A stretch of DNA of 64,000 nucleotides, from contig CAWJFC010000022.1 in assembly GCA_963841945.1 (NCBI GenBank), positions 1 to 64,000 on the forward strand, written 5' to 3'. Source of the stretch: Acidiflorens sp963841945. GTDB taxonomy: Bacteria; Acidobacteriota; Terriglobia; Terriglobales; Acidobacteriaceae. Under the pieces are notes generated by a model. It did no database searches and was not told the origin of the DNA. It saw only the letters and a program-made list of their open reading frames with translations. A program made the translations under genes and the position numbers. This document shows, piece by piece, positions 17,748 to 26,240 of the stretch (position 1 is the stretch's first letter; the number at the start of each line of letters is the position of its first letter).

Positions 17748-18428
17748 TCACCTCCGTCCGGGGTTTATCGGAGTTGGGGTGAGAAAGTCTCGGCTGTGAT
17801 GTTTAATGGGGTGCAGTTTGCAACCTGTCGCAGCACGTCGCTGCGCACTATGCTCACAGCCGTCCGCACAACCTAAGTCAGAGTTAAGTTGCGCGGGAAC
17901 CTTTTTGTAACTCACGCTCTCGCCAGTCATGTGGTTTGCTTCGACGTGAGTTATCTGACTCGGCGCACCGTCTTTTCCGCCGCGTGAACTGCGAAAAAGC
18001 CACGGCGCACCCGGCACGGTGTTCAATTTTGCTTTGAATTCGCGCATTGCCCTTGAGGTGGGATGGCTGATTAGTTCGCCCCGTCCTCGGGTCAATCGGT
18101 CTTCCCCCCGAAAGCCCTTGCCATCTTCGGAGAAGTTACGCGAATTTTTCTGACCGGCCATCTGCGACCGTGGTCCTTTGTCGCTGCCTGATGCCTGCCG
18201 CAGAGCATCGGTCACGCCATCTCGCACAGGCTTGCGATGGTCACCCGCAGTACTGCCACAGATCGTCTTTCGGTCAACCGGTACGACGGTGACGGGTCGC
18301 ACTTCCGAATTCTGCGAAGAGGCCATGCCGGAATTGATTGAATCAGCCGATGGGCTGCTCGCTAGTTTGGCAGGACTGGCCGCTGCAAGGCTGGCGGGAT
18401 TGTCCGCAATCTCTCTGCCGATGGGCAT
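17748..18428 (-). CDS. Hypothetical basic protein of the element
   Basis: A 226-residue, low-complexity, Ser/Ala/Arg-rich protein (ADNPASLAAASPAKLASSPS, then VRPVTVVPVDRKT), followed by a basic region with FRSSRGGKDGAPSQITHVEA. No domain recognised. Its first residues overlap the end of 18343-18600 in another frame and read more naturally, so the two may be one protein split by a frameshift near 18430. Confidence 0.4.
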   Translation of the reverse strand: MPIGREIADNPASLAAASPAKLASSPSADSINSGMASSQNSEVRPVTVVPVDRKTICGSTAGDHRKPVRDGVTDALRQASGSDKGPRSQMAGQKNSRNFSEDGKGFRGEDRLTRGRGELISHPTSRAMREFKAKLNTVPGAPWLFRSSRGGKDGAPSQITHVEANHMTGESVSYKKVPAQLNSDLGCADGCEHSAQRRAATGCKLHPIKHHSRDFLTPTPINPGRR

Positions 18429-18600
18429 TCTCGATGCTGATAGTGTCGGCGATGTTCATGGAACTGGTAACAGTGCTGGTTTTGCTCATATCAGAAATTT
18501 CCTCGATTGCTTCGCGGTACAAGGTTGAAAACTTTAACCGCGTCTTATGCGCCCGAACGATGGCATGGGCGATTTGCTTTGCTATTTGTAGGCTGCTCAT
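18343..18600 (-). CDS. Hypothetical protein, likely N-terminal half of the next gene
   Basis: The first ~58 residues (SLQIAKQIAHAIVRAHKTRL, then FSTLYREAIEEISDMS) are helical and protein-like. After IENAHRQ the composition becomes odd, while the neighbouring frame (MPIGREIADNP) becomes sensible. I infer a frameshift fusing it to 17748-18428. No ribosome site is visible before 18600. Confidence 0.35.
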   Translation of the reverse strand: MSSLQIAKQIAHAIVRAHKTRLKFSTLYREAIEEISDMSKTSTVTSSMNIADTISIENAHRQRDCGQSRQPCSGQSCQTSEQPIG

Positions 18601-18761
18601 AATTCAGGAGGGCGGGGGGAAGATGGCAAGACTTCGCTCGTGCCAGCATGAGGCCCTGAGGCCGGTCACCCGCCCTTCGCGCAACGACTTTCGGCGTTGC
18701 TATCGTCGGCCACATTCCCGTGTAACCGACGAATCTTGCTTACTTGCGAGAAAGGATCAAA

Positions 18762-19381
18762 TCAACTGCGGGACTGCCCCCACTTGGCGAGCAGAGCGGC
18801 CTGCACACCGCGATCCATAGTGAGCCATTGACGGGCAGTCAAAGTGGCGGGATCGAGTCGCTGACGGTGAACGTTAAAAAGTTGTTTTGGTTTCGCCACT
18901 TGGTCACCGCCTCGCCATGATCTTCTGGCAAATTCCGACCGCACCTTTACCCCAGCCCGCGATGGCCGCTGACTTTTCAGCCGGTGTGAGGGTGAGCCAC
19001 GGAGCTGAGTCAGTTCGGTGCTGACTATGGTCGGCTTTACCACGTTGACCGCACCGGGACTCTTTTCATTAGCTGGCAGCGCATTCCACGCTGCAAATCC
19101 GTGCTCGGCAATAAATTTTGACTTGGCATCTTGGGGAATGTCGCTCTTGTAGCGGATTTCCCCGGCATGGCCGTAAAAATCAGCGGGATTTTTCTCAAAG
19201 AAGGATTGCAGGAGTTGGCCGACATTCATTACCGTGTCACCTTGGCAGACTGATAGGTATCCGTTTGCATCGGTCACGGTGTAACCCATCCCCTCAAGTT
19301 TGCTATAACGCCTTGGGCGTCTCGTACCTTGAGGCCCATGACTGCGAACCCTTGTGCTACTGCTCTGAATTTATCGATCAT
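18762..19381 (-). pseudogene. Hypothetical element gene with about three frameshifts
   Basis: ATG 19381 follows GGAG at good spacing and begins MIDKFRAVAQGFAVMGLKV. A shift near 19307 leads to LEGMGYTVTDANGYLSV and the open stretch QSFFEKNPADFYGHAG ... FIAEHGFAAWNALPANEKSPG. A second shift near 19010 reaches APWLTLTPAEKSAAIAGWG. A third near 18915 leads to RQWLTMDRGVQAALLAKWGQ and the TGA at 18762. Two short helical segments with W-LT motifs recur. No family recognised. Confidence 0.5.
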
Positions 19382-19443
19382 TGTTTTTCTCCGTTGGGCC
19401 GCATTTGCAAATTCTGCATGTAGGCAGCGCGAAGGTCGCTGAC

Positions 19444-19605
19444 TTAACCTTCGAGGTTTTCAATCATTCGGGTTAGCAGACGTTCCAGTCGGCCCCATCC
19501 TGCCCGTTCTTTCACGAGTATCCGACGTGTTATTTTTAGGTCTGCTCGTGCTGTATCCAAGGGTGACGGGAATTAGACTGATTGCGGGGTGAGTGCTTTT
19601 GGCAT
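19444..19605 (-). pseudogene. Small helical protein gene with an in-frame TAA
   Basis: ATG 19605, seven bases after GGAGA, gives MPKALTPQSV, then TAA, then in the same frame FPSPLDTARADLKITRRILV and a helix ending LERLLTRMIENLEG. The downstream part is a charged amphipathic helix. Unlike its neighbours it has a nonsense codon, not a frameshift. Translation could still restart at the TTG before DTARAD. Confidence 0.45.
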
Positions 19606-19850
19606 ATTTGGTCTCCATTGCCGTGAACGCAAGCGGATAGCTGGCCGTTGGCGCATGGAGGGGCACCACAGCTATCCGCTTACGCTTGGCTTTGATTTTG
19701 GGATTGCTGCCTTCGGAGGACCCGAAGGCACAGTAGAGGCTTAGCTCTACTTACACTTCTAGTATAACACACTTTACAGCGATTTTCAACACTTTACCGC
19801 CCGAGTCAGCATAAATTAATGAAACGAAGCTAAATATAAATTGGGGAGCA

Positions 19851-19979
19851 TGTGTGACTAAGTTGGTCACACATACCGCCATGTGTGGCCAAGTTGGCCC
19901 AGCATACCCTAGTTTACTATCTTGCCATTAGCTGACACCGGCATAATCATTGGCATGATCGGACAAGTTGTCCGATCAT
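19851..19979. repeat. Three hairpins with different stems and a shared AAGTTG loop
   Basis: Stem-loops read GTGTGAC-TAAGTTG-GTCACAC (19851-19871), TGTGGCC-AAGTT-GGCCCA (19883-19900) and GATCGGAC-AAGTT-GTCCGATC (about 19957-19977). The stem sequences differ but pairing is kept, while the central AAGTT and a following CAT are conserved. That pattern suggests selection for structure. Confidence 0.7.
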
Positions 19980-19993
19980 TCCCCAGCTAACAC

Positions 19994-20482
19994 GAGCAGT
20001 GCAGTGGTCAACCATAGATACCTGGTTATAGCTGAGCGTGCTCAGCACTACAGCTTATGATAATTTTCTTTCACATACATTCCAAAGTACTTACCGTTGC
20101 AACCTATTGACACATGGAGAAGCACGTGTTTATGCCCCTCCTAGGCCGCCGGGGAAGCACAGAGCAGTGCAATGGTCAATTAAGTGAGGTGTCGCTAACT
20201 TCACAACTGGTAGCCACTAATTTTCTTTCACCTGAGTCCAAAGCACTTACCGTTGCAACCTCTTGACACCTGCGAAACTGTGCTATCGAGAGCTAGGCAT
20301 GTCTGTGTCTACACCCTCACTAGGGCTGGCACCGCCCAGCCAAGTCCTAGCATGCACACTATACACTTGTGCCGGAGTTAGTCAGAGCGGTGCAATGGTA
20401 AACCGTGGGATATGTCTATGTCATTCCAATGATCTTGGAGTGATAGTTAGTAATTTTCTTTCACCTACATTCCAAAGCACTT
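19994..20482. repeat. Three-copy composite direct repeat
   Basis: Each copy has a left box GAGCAGTGCAATGGTCAA (starting at 19994, 20162 and 20385, with 1-3 mismatches), a variable middle that can form a different hairpin in each copy, and a right box starting AATTTTCTTTCACCTACATT (20062-20113, 20219-20269 and 20452-20482). The first two right boxes continue through CTTACCGTTGCAACC to TTGACAC. Copy spacing is 168 and 223 bp. Function unknown. Confidence 0.7.
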
Positions 20483-20904
20483 CTTAGGAATGTGGCAATG
20501 CTCCAGTAAGTACTTGGAGCATACCCTGTAGACACCGCCAAGGGTACCTCGGCCTAACTGTGGGACGTGTGTACAAACTTCGACACAGCTACAATGTAGA
20601 CAGCACCGCAAGGCCAAAGAAAATGCGGAGCACCGGCACCACTGGATCACCATCGCTGCTGCCCTACCATACTATATCCCAATAGAAACAAGCCCTTAAG
20701 CAGTGATAAGTCCCTCGCTGTTCCAATCCTGATGTGTAAGTCCCTGTCATTGCATCACGATTTGAAGGACTCGAAAATCTAAAAGAGTTAGCTAGTCGTA
20801 GTCCGATGCAGCCTAGCCCTAGCCGTGTGAATCTAGGCTATAAGACAAGTGCACACAGGATTCCTCTTACTAAGTCCAATGGATCGTGTGTAAGAAGAAT
20901 TAAC

Positions 20905-20933
20905 TTGACAAGTTCTGCAAAGGCTCTTAGATT
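20905..20933 (+). promoter_or_regulatory. Sigma70-type promoter of the serine recombinase
   Basis: A perfect TTGACA (20905-20910), 17-bp spacer and TAGATT (20928-20933). A ribosome site GGAGGTG lies before ATG 20961. The 5' leader would be about 20 bases. Confidence 0.6.
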
Positions 20934-20960
20934 CCACTTGCACATGGAGGTGTTGCACTC

Positions 20961-21511
20961 ATGAAAGTGGCTTATAGAAGGGTTTCGACAGTTGAGCAGA
21001 ACACAGCCCGTCAGCTAGACGGTATGGCATTCGATAAGGAATTCACTGATAAATGCTCTGGTAAGGACAGGCTTAGGCCAAAGCTAGCCGCTGCACTGGC
21101 GTTCTGCCGACAGGGTAAGACGCTAACGGTACACAGCATGGATCAACTAGCTAAGAACGTGATTGAGTTACTAGGGCTAGTCAAAGAACTGACGGACAAG
21201 GGAGTGACAGTCGAGTTCATGCATCCTTCTCACCTCGTATTCAGTCCGGGCAAAGAAGACCCAATGAATACGCTGCTACTGCAATTGCTAGGTGCTGTCG
21301 CTCAGTTCGAGCGCAGCCTGATCCTCGAACGGCAACGGGAAGGCATTGCCATTGCCAAGACGCAGGGCGTTTACAAGGGACGAAAGAAGTCACTGACGGC
21401 AGAGCAGACGGCAGAGCTACCAGACGTGCCGCAGCCGGTGAGCAGAAGATTGATCTTGCAGAGGTGTTCGGCATCTCGCGGGAGTCGGTATACACTTACC
21501 TGCGAACGTAG
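20961..21511 (+). pseudogene. Serine recombinase (resolvase/invertase), frameshifted near C-terminus
   Basis: The N-terminal catalytic domain is complete: YRRVSTVEQNTARQLDG with the nucleophilic Ser, then MDQLAKNVIELLGLVKELTDKGV and the long E helix (GAVAQFERSLILERQREGIA). After LTAEQTAEL the open frame becomes nonsense and runs to 21827. One base away it reads AAAGEQKIDLAEVFGISRESVYTYLRT, an HTH domain ending at TAG 21509-21511. The corrected length, about 183 residues, is normal for a resolvase. A terminator follows at once, supporting this end. It may resolve or invert the element's DNA. Confidence 0.8.
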
Positions 21512-21537
21512 GGATGATTGGCAAGGGGGTACACGCA

Positions 21538-21566
21538 AGGCCCTGTCAGCAATGGCAGGGCCTTTT
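21538..21566 (+). terminator. Rho-independent terminator after the recombinase
   Basis: Stem AGGCCCTG/CAGGGCCT with an inner CA/TG pair and a small loop, followed by TTT. It starts 27 bases after the corrected recombinase stop at 21511, which argues against the longer open frame being the real protein. Confidence 0.75.
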
Positions 21567-22321
21567 GCGTTGCATGGGCTGCGATACCTTGGGGATATGG
21601 GAGGAACCTCCGGGTGGGGAGGTTGCCTGCCCTATGCTGGGGATGATCCGGTAACTTACCGGAACATGCACTGGGGATGTGCATCTAAGTTGGATGCACA
21701 TGGCCTGCTAGACACGGAAATGCAGCGTGCAATGGACAGGGCAATGCTGGCATGCCCCAAGGCAGCGCAGAACGCAGAGCAAGCACAGCTATGCTCAATT
21801 GTGCTTATTTTTACTTGGTCGGAGTGAGTGAGTAACGACATGAGCAACGATAGAGTGGAGTGAGCAACGGGGATGAGCAAGCATGAGCAGGCGGGCGAGT
21901 GGTCAGTGAGCAGGCAGTGAGCAACGGAGAAGGTTACGATTTTAAGACTCTCGTAAGGGCATCCGGTAGATGCAAAGCCGACGCAGAGCCGATGCAATGC
22001 AGAACCCAACCGGACAATCTAGGGCTAGGCTCTGGGGCTACGCGAGGCACTAGGGTGTGCTCCTGCCTCTTGGGACTATGACACCGGGGAGATGCTAGGG
22101 CTAGGTGCTAGGGTTAGTTCTCTTTGCGGCTCGGAAAAGCGTGTGCACAATATACGTTTTGTCTACAGGCTGGGACTCTAGTGCATCATGCCTGTAGACT
22201 TTTGCGCCACGTTGCCCTAGGACGCATCGCAGAATGCGGGGTAGCCGGTGAGTCGAAACAGTGTCTACAGTTTCGTGCTGGGTCAACGCTGCGACGCCAT
22301 GAGTAGGCGGGGAGCAATTCT
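21567..22321. other. Non-coding gap in the element
   Basis: No credible gene. At 21815-21930 the words GTGAGCAACG/ATGAGCAACG recur several times at irregular spacing. At 22030-22115 CTAGGGCTAGG words recur. At 22161-22199 the inverted repeat GTCTACAGG/CCTGTAGAC with a 21-base loop is followed by four T and could be a terminator. Confidence 0.5.
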
Positions 22322-23553
22322 CTACTTAATCCGACCTTTAATTGTGAGACCCTTCTTTTGCAATGTTGCTAGGAATAAAACGCCATATTCAATCACGATA
22401 TTCCTAAAGAGGCGAGCATATTCGCGCTCGGCAACGAGCGGGTGTATAGCCTCGTCGCTGACTAAGGTGTACAGTGCCGTGATGAACTCTTCATCTTTGG
22501 CCGTTATAACGTTATGTTGACGGAGAAACTTTACCGCAGCCCCCCACTTCGACGGGGGGACATCAAGTAAGCAGAGCATAACGGGCGACACGATTGAACA
22601 TGAAGGTCTTCGAGAAAACTGCGCAAATGTCCAAGGCAACTCTTTGAGATCGAATGCACTGGATGCGGTCCCGTACAGATTCTCGGCCTTCGCAAGTGAG
22701 GCAATCAGGAGAGATCGAATCCGAGACTATCAAGGAAGTCGATCACTTTGGTTTTATCGTTTTCAATTTCCAGATTTGTTGTCTGCTGCAGTGCACCTTT
22801 CAAGTAAAAAAAACGTGCCTGCCGACATTGACTCAGAAAAGCATTGATGGACGTTACAAGTTCATTGCCTCGTTCCGAAAACCCATCTTTGTACTTCGGA
22901 TTGGTGGTGACTTGCTGGCTCCGGGTGGTTCGGGTACTCCACGTTTGCAGCTCTGAACGTTCGAGAATCCCTTTGAGCGCCGTCGGCATTACTGCCAAAT
23001 CAGCGTCACTAAACAGATTGAAATTTAAGGAAATTATCTCCTCTAACTGAATCATCGCTAGCACAGCGCATGTGGTCGGCAGTTCGATCTTATCGAAAGC
23101 GGTTAGAAGAACGTCTCCGAAGCTGTTCCGAATACAGCATTCAACAACGAGAGGTAGTCCGCTGACCCGCCTTTGCCACACTGGGAAACAATTTCTTGTA
23201 GTCGGAGCTGGCACGCCATTTGTTTGTATCAGGGCGTTGACAAGCCCCTCGAGAAAAAGACGTCTTTTAGCCAGGGATAATTGAGCGAAGATCGCCATGA
23301 GGAGGTTGTAGTTCGTACTGTCCAACTTCCACTGATTCGGATTCTCGTAGACTTCTCGCGGTCGTTTCTTCCTCATTCTGGCAAGCGCGACTATGCCGCC
23401 CACGGATGGGTTTGCGAGCTTCATCCTAGCGTCCATGTCCCATTTCAGCTCTTCAGGCCAGTCGCTTGAAACATAGGCATAGTTAAGTGTTGGACGAATC
23501 TGTTCTTCATCGATAATCATGAACGCTTGGTCGAGCGCTTGCTGCAATTCCAT
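22322..23553 (-). pseudogene. Cargo gene next to attR, possibly one protein split by a frameshift
   Basis: The first open frame (22705-23553, 282 residues) starts MELQQALDQAFMIIDEEQIR and is a soluble, largely helical protein with no motif I recognise. It ends ...IDFLDSLGFDLS. The next frame, overlapping this stop, reads RSLLIASLAKAENLYGTASS, then ELPWTFAQFSRR and DEAIHPLVAEREYARLFRN to a stop at 22322. The composition flows smoothly across the join, so I infer a single ~410-residue protein with one indel near 22712; two coupled genes are also possible. Its position beside attR is where phage-defence or accessory cargo often sits, but no function can be assigned. Confidence 0.55.
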
Positions 23554-23695
23554 CCGATGAAGATAGCACTAACCTGTCCGCAGTTTCCATGCGCGATTCT
23601 AAAGAGACGCCAGCAGTCGGAACATTGTTCATGTCCAGTAGCCAACCGCACTCACACTCGCTCACAATGGATTGTTCAAAGCGACGAGCATTTGG

Positions 23696-23714
23696 GTGAT
23701 CCGTTTGTGATCCG
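23696..23714 (+). promoter_or_regulatory. Candidate integrase arm-type sites, right end
   Basis: Two GTGATCCG copies (23696-23703 and 23707-23714) lie about 80 bp inside attR, matching the pair near attL; GTGCCAGCC follows at both ends. Inferred from sequence similarity only. Confidence 0.4.
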
Positions 23715-23794
23715 TTAGCGCGAACTACTACGTACTAATATCAATTTTCAGTGCCAGCCGTTCTCTCTAAGTTGTAGTAACTACGTTTCGGCGG

Positions 23795-23826
23795 GGGTTC
23801 AAATCCCACCCTCTCCGCCATATTTT
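23795..23826 (+). repeat. attR (32-bp tRNA-Ser 3'-end repeat)
   Basis: Exact copy of 14281-14312, without the rest of a tRNA. It marks the right boundary of the element. Core sequence resumes with about 245 bp of gene-free DNA before the ABC-F gene. Confidence 0.92.
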
Positions 23827-24071
23827 GTAAGTCCTGCTTTGCTCCCGTGATTGCAGAAATCGGGATGGAACCATAGACAAGCAGTTCTAAAAACGCCTGC
23901 CAACTGTTCTGGACCGTCTACGGGCTGCCCTTACATCCGAGTTCGAGCCGAATCGTCAATATGCGGAGCTGGCGAATCTCCGCCCCAGGGAACCTCGAGG
24001 CGAGTGATCATCGACTCCACAGATTTTCTGGAACCGGGCGGCTATAGCCTTCTCAACCGTTGGGCAAACAG

Positions 24072-25697
24072 CTAAACGAGAACCTTCTCGTACTCCTCGT
24101 AGGCGCCTTTGAAGTCCGTGATCTTATCGTTTTCAAAGTGCCAGACTCGGGTGGCAACCTCGTCAATCAGATCCTCGTCGTGCGAGACCAGGAGGACCGT
24201 TCCCTGATAGCGCTGGAGGGCTATGTTCAGAGCATTGATCGATTCGAGATCGAGGTGGTTCGTCGGTTCATCGAGCACGAGGACGTTCGGCTTTTGCAGC
24301 ATCAGCTTGCAGAAGAGCAGGCGGGCTGCCTCGCCGCCCGAGAGTACGTCGGTCTGCTTGCTGGCATCGTCGCGCGGAAATAGCATCTGACCCAGCAGGC
24401 CGCGAATTTCTTCGGTCGCAGCCCCCGGATCCCACTGATGAAGCCATTCGAGCACGGTCATCCCCGGCTGGACCAAAGCCCTATGGTCCTGGGCAAAATA
24501 TCCCACCGCCGCCTCGTGTCCCCAAATGACCTTCCCGTCACTCAAGAAGGGTCCGTCGTACCCGCTGGTCTTGCGTAGTTCGGACTCCGAAACGGTTTCG
24601 GAGTTGGCGAGGAGGGCGTTCACCAGAGTCGTTTTGCCGGTACCGTTCCGGCCCATCAACGCAATTTTTTCTCCGCGCAGCACGCTCGCCGTAAAACCGC
24701 GAATCACCTCTGTTTCGCCGTAGGACTTCGTGACGCCTTCTATTTCCAGGATGTGTTTGCCCGAGGGGCGTTTCGCCTCAAACTTCAGATAGGGCCGCTG
24801 GATGTTCGACTTCGCCAATTCCGTTACCTGCAGCCGCTCCACTTCCTTGCGCCTCGACTGTACCTGACTCGAGCGCGTGCCGGCTGAGAAGCGCGCGATG
24901 AACTCGTTCAACTGGGAGATCTTCTTTTCGCGCTGAAAATTCTGCGCTTCGATCTGCGAGCGCACCTGCGTCTTGGCAATCACCATGTCGTCATAGGTAC
25001 CGGTGTAGGTGATGATGGTCTCGTAATCGATATCGGCGATGTGCGTGCACACTCCATTGAGAAAGTGGCGATCGTGCGAGATAACGATCAGCACGCCTTC
25101 GTACTGGTTCAGAAAATTCTTCAGCCAGTGGATCGAATCGAGATCGAGGTGGTTGGTCGGCTCGTCGAGAAGCAGCGCCTGCGGATTTCCAAACAACGCC
25201 TGGGCCAGCAGCACGCGGACCTTTTGTCCGCCCGCCAACTCTCCCATTTTCCGTTCGTGTAACTCATCGGGAATGTCGAGACCTTGCAGCAGGATGGCCG
25301 CGTCACTTTCAGCGGTATAACCATCTTCTTCGCCGACGATGCCCTCTAATTCGCCGAGCTTCATGCCATCGGCATCGGTCATCTCAGACTTGGAATAGAG
25401 CTTCTCGCGTTCTTCGAGGGCCGCCCACAGCCGCTTGTTGCCCATGATGACCGCATCGATCACTCGATACGGATCGAAGGCAAACTGGTCCTGGCTCAGC
25501 ACGCCGAGCTTCCGCGGACGCACGATCGTCCCTTTCTGCGGCTCAAGCTCTCCGGTCAGGAGCTTCATGAACGTCGACTTCCCCGCACCGTTGGGGCCGG
25601 TAAGGCCAAAGCGTTTTCCCGGAGCAAAACTGGTGGAAACGTCGTCAAACAGAACTTTAGCGCCATAGCGCATCGACACATTGCTAACTGAAATCAT
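24072..25697 (-). CDS. ABC-F ATPase, YbiT/EttA-like
   Basis: A 541-residue soluble protein with two ATP-binding cassettes: GPNGAGKST ... LAGGQKVRV ... LDEPTNHLD and GRNGTGKTT ... LSGGEAARL ... LDEPTNHLD. Between them is the P-site tRNA interaction motif region (a charged helical hairpin around SQLNEFIARFSAGTRSSQVQ). There is no C-terminal coiled coil, which separates it from Uup at 7.5 kb. ABC-F proteins act on ribosomes as translation factors or resistance proteins; the YbiT type is the closest match I see. It is the first gene outside the integrated element. Confidence 0.9.
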   Translation of the reverse strand: MISVSNVSMRYGAKVLFDDVSTSFAPGKRFGLTGPNGAGKSTFMKLLTGELEPQKGTIVRPRKLGVLSQDQFAFDPYRVIDAVIMGNKRLWAALEEREKLYSKSEMTDADGMKLGELEGIVGEEDGYTAESDAAILLQGLDIPDELHERKMGELAGGQKVRVLLAQALFGNPQALLLDEPTNHLDLDSIHWLKNFLNQYEGVLIVISHDRHFLNGVCTHIADIDYETIITYTGTYDDMVIAKTQVRSQIEAQNFQREKKISQLNEFIARFSAGTRSSQVQSRRKEVERLQVTELAKSNIQRPYLKFEAKRPSGKHILEIEGVTKSYGETEVIRGFTASVLRGEKIALMGRNGTGKTTLVNALLANSETVSESELRKTSGYDGPFLSDGKVIWGHEAAVGYFAQDHRALVQPGMTVLEWLHQWDPGAATEEIRGLLGQMLFPRDDASKQTDVLSGGEAARLLFCKLMLQKPNVLVLDEPTNHLDLESINALNIALQRYQGTVLLVSHDEDLIDEVATRVWHFENDKITDFKGAYEEYEKVLV

Positions 25698-25847
25698 AGT
25701 TTGTAGGAACTGCGGAAATTGCCCTGCGGAAATCGCAAATCGGAGGGAAACGCAGTGTTGTTATCAGAATATCATGCGGGTGAACCGAACTCGACTCTCG
25801 TAAACCCTTTTCGCATCTCGCTAGTCCTTCCAGGGCGAATCCAGTGG

Positions 25848-26240
25848 TCAACGTCCGCTCCGCAAGAAGTACACTTGGTTGGTCCAGTCCGTTCCCCCGG
25901 CCTCGTCTACGAGCGAAATCAGGGCACGGACTAGCCCTCCAATGTCCGCCGGCGAGATCGTCTTTTCATCGACAAATATCACACCGCCATGGGATCGCTC
26001 TTCCTCTGCCCAGAGTTTTAACAATGGAGAAATTGTCCTGCGATCATAAGTAACCAGGGTCAAGTGTTGTTTCGCTGCTTCGAACAGACAAACGGAATCT
26101 TCCTTCCCAAGGAAGTTTCCACTCTCCCACTCCACCATGGAGTGGATAACTATTGGGTGGATAAGTGACGATCGATTCCGGCGTTGAACACCCTTCGCTA
26201 CGTCTGGGGAGATGTGCTCATCTAGAAGAAGCCTGAGCAT
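25848..26240 (-). CDS. DUF5615/PIN-like toxin candidate
   Basis: A 130-residue protein starting MLRLLLDEHISPDVAKGVQ, the DUF5615 pattern of small PIN-like nucleases: an acidic LLDEH at the N-terminus, LVTYDRRTISP in the middle and GGVIFVDEKTISP after it. The acidic residues would bind metal. It overlaps the upstream gene by one base. Pairs of DUF5615 with a small DNA-binding/DUF433 protein are widely predicted toxin-antitoxin modules; activity here is inferred. Confidence 0.7.
   Translation of the reverse strand: MLRLLLDEHISPDVAKGVQRRNRSSLIHPIVIHSMVEWESGNFLGKEDSVCLFEAAKQHLTLVTYDRRTISPLLKLWAEEERSHGGVIFVDEKTISPADIGGLVRALISLVDEAGGTDWTNQVYFLRSGR

Larger units (their letters stand above)
19606..20960. 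other. 1.3-kb non-coding block of hairpins and direct repeats
   Basis: No credible gene is seen on either strand. The block contains three palindromic hairpins (19851-19979), three copies of a composite direct repeat (19994-20482) and the recombinase promoter (20905-20933). Base composition is visibly poorer in GC than the flanks. It could be an origin, a packaging or transfer site, or a source of structured RNA. Confidence 0.7.
14281..23826. mobile_element. Integrated element in tRNA-Ser, bounded by 32-bp direct repeats
   Basis: The 3' end of tRNA-Ser plus six downstream bases (14281-14312) recur exactly at 23795-23826. Next to the left repeat lies a tyrosine-recombinase pseudogene pointing toward the tRNA, then an excisionase-like gene, the standard order for tRNA-targeting elements. 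Contents: HTH genes, a winged-helix gene containing iterons, small coupled genes, a repeat-rich non-coding block, a serine recombinase and one cargo gene. No capsid, terminase, portal or relaxase gene is recognisable, so it looks like an integrative plasmid or phage satellite. Most larger genes are disrupted. The 19.7-22.3 kb part is visibly less GC-rich than the flanks. Confidence 0.9.

Noticed and set aside
19994..20482. CRISPR array or integron cassettes
   Set aside because: Only three copies, two separate boxes per unit, irregular spacing, no cas genes and no integron integrase or attC consensus.
21512..21827. C-terminal extension of the serine recombinase
   Set aside because: A terminator begins at 21538 and the HTH domain is in the next frame ending at 21511; the extension is low-quality sequence.
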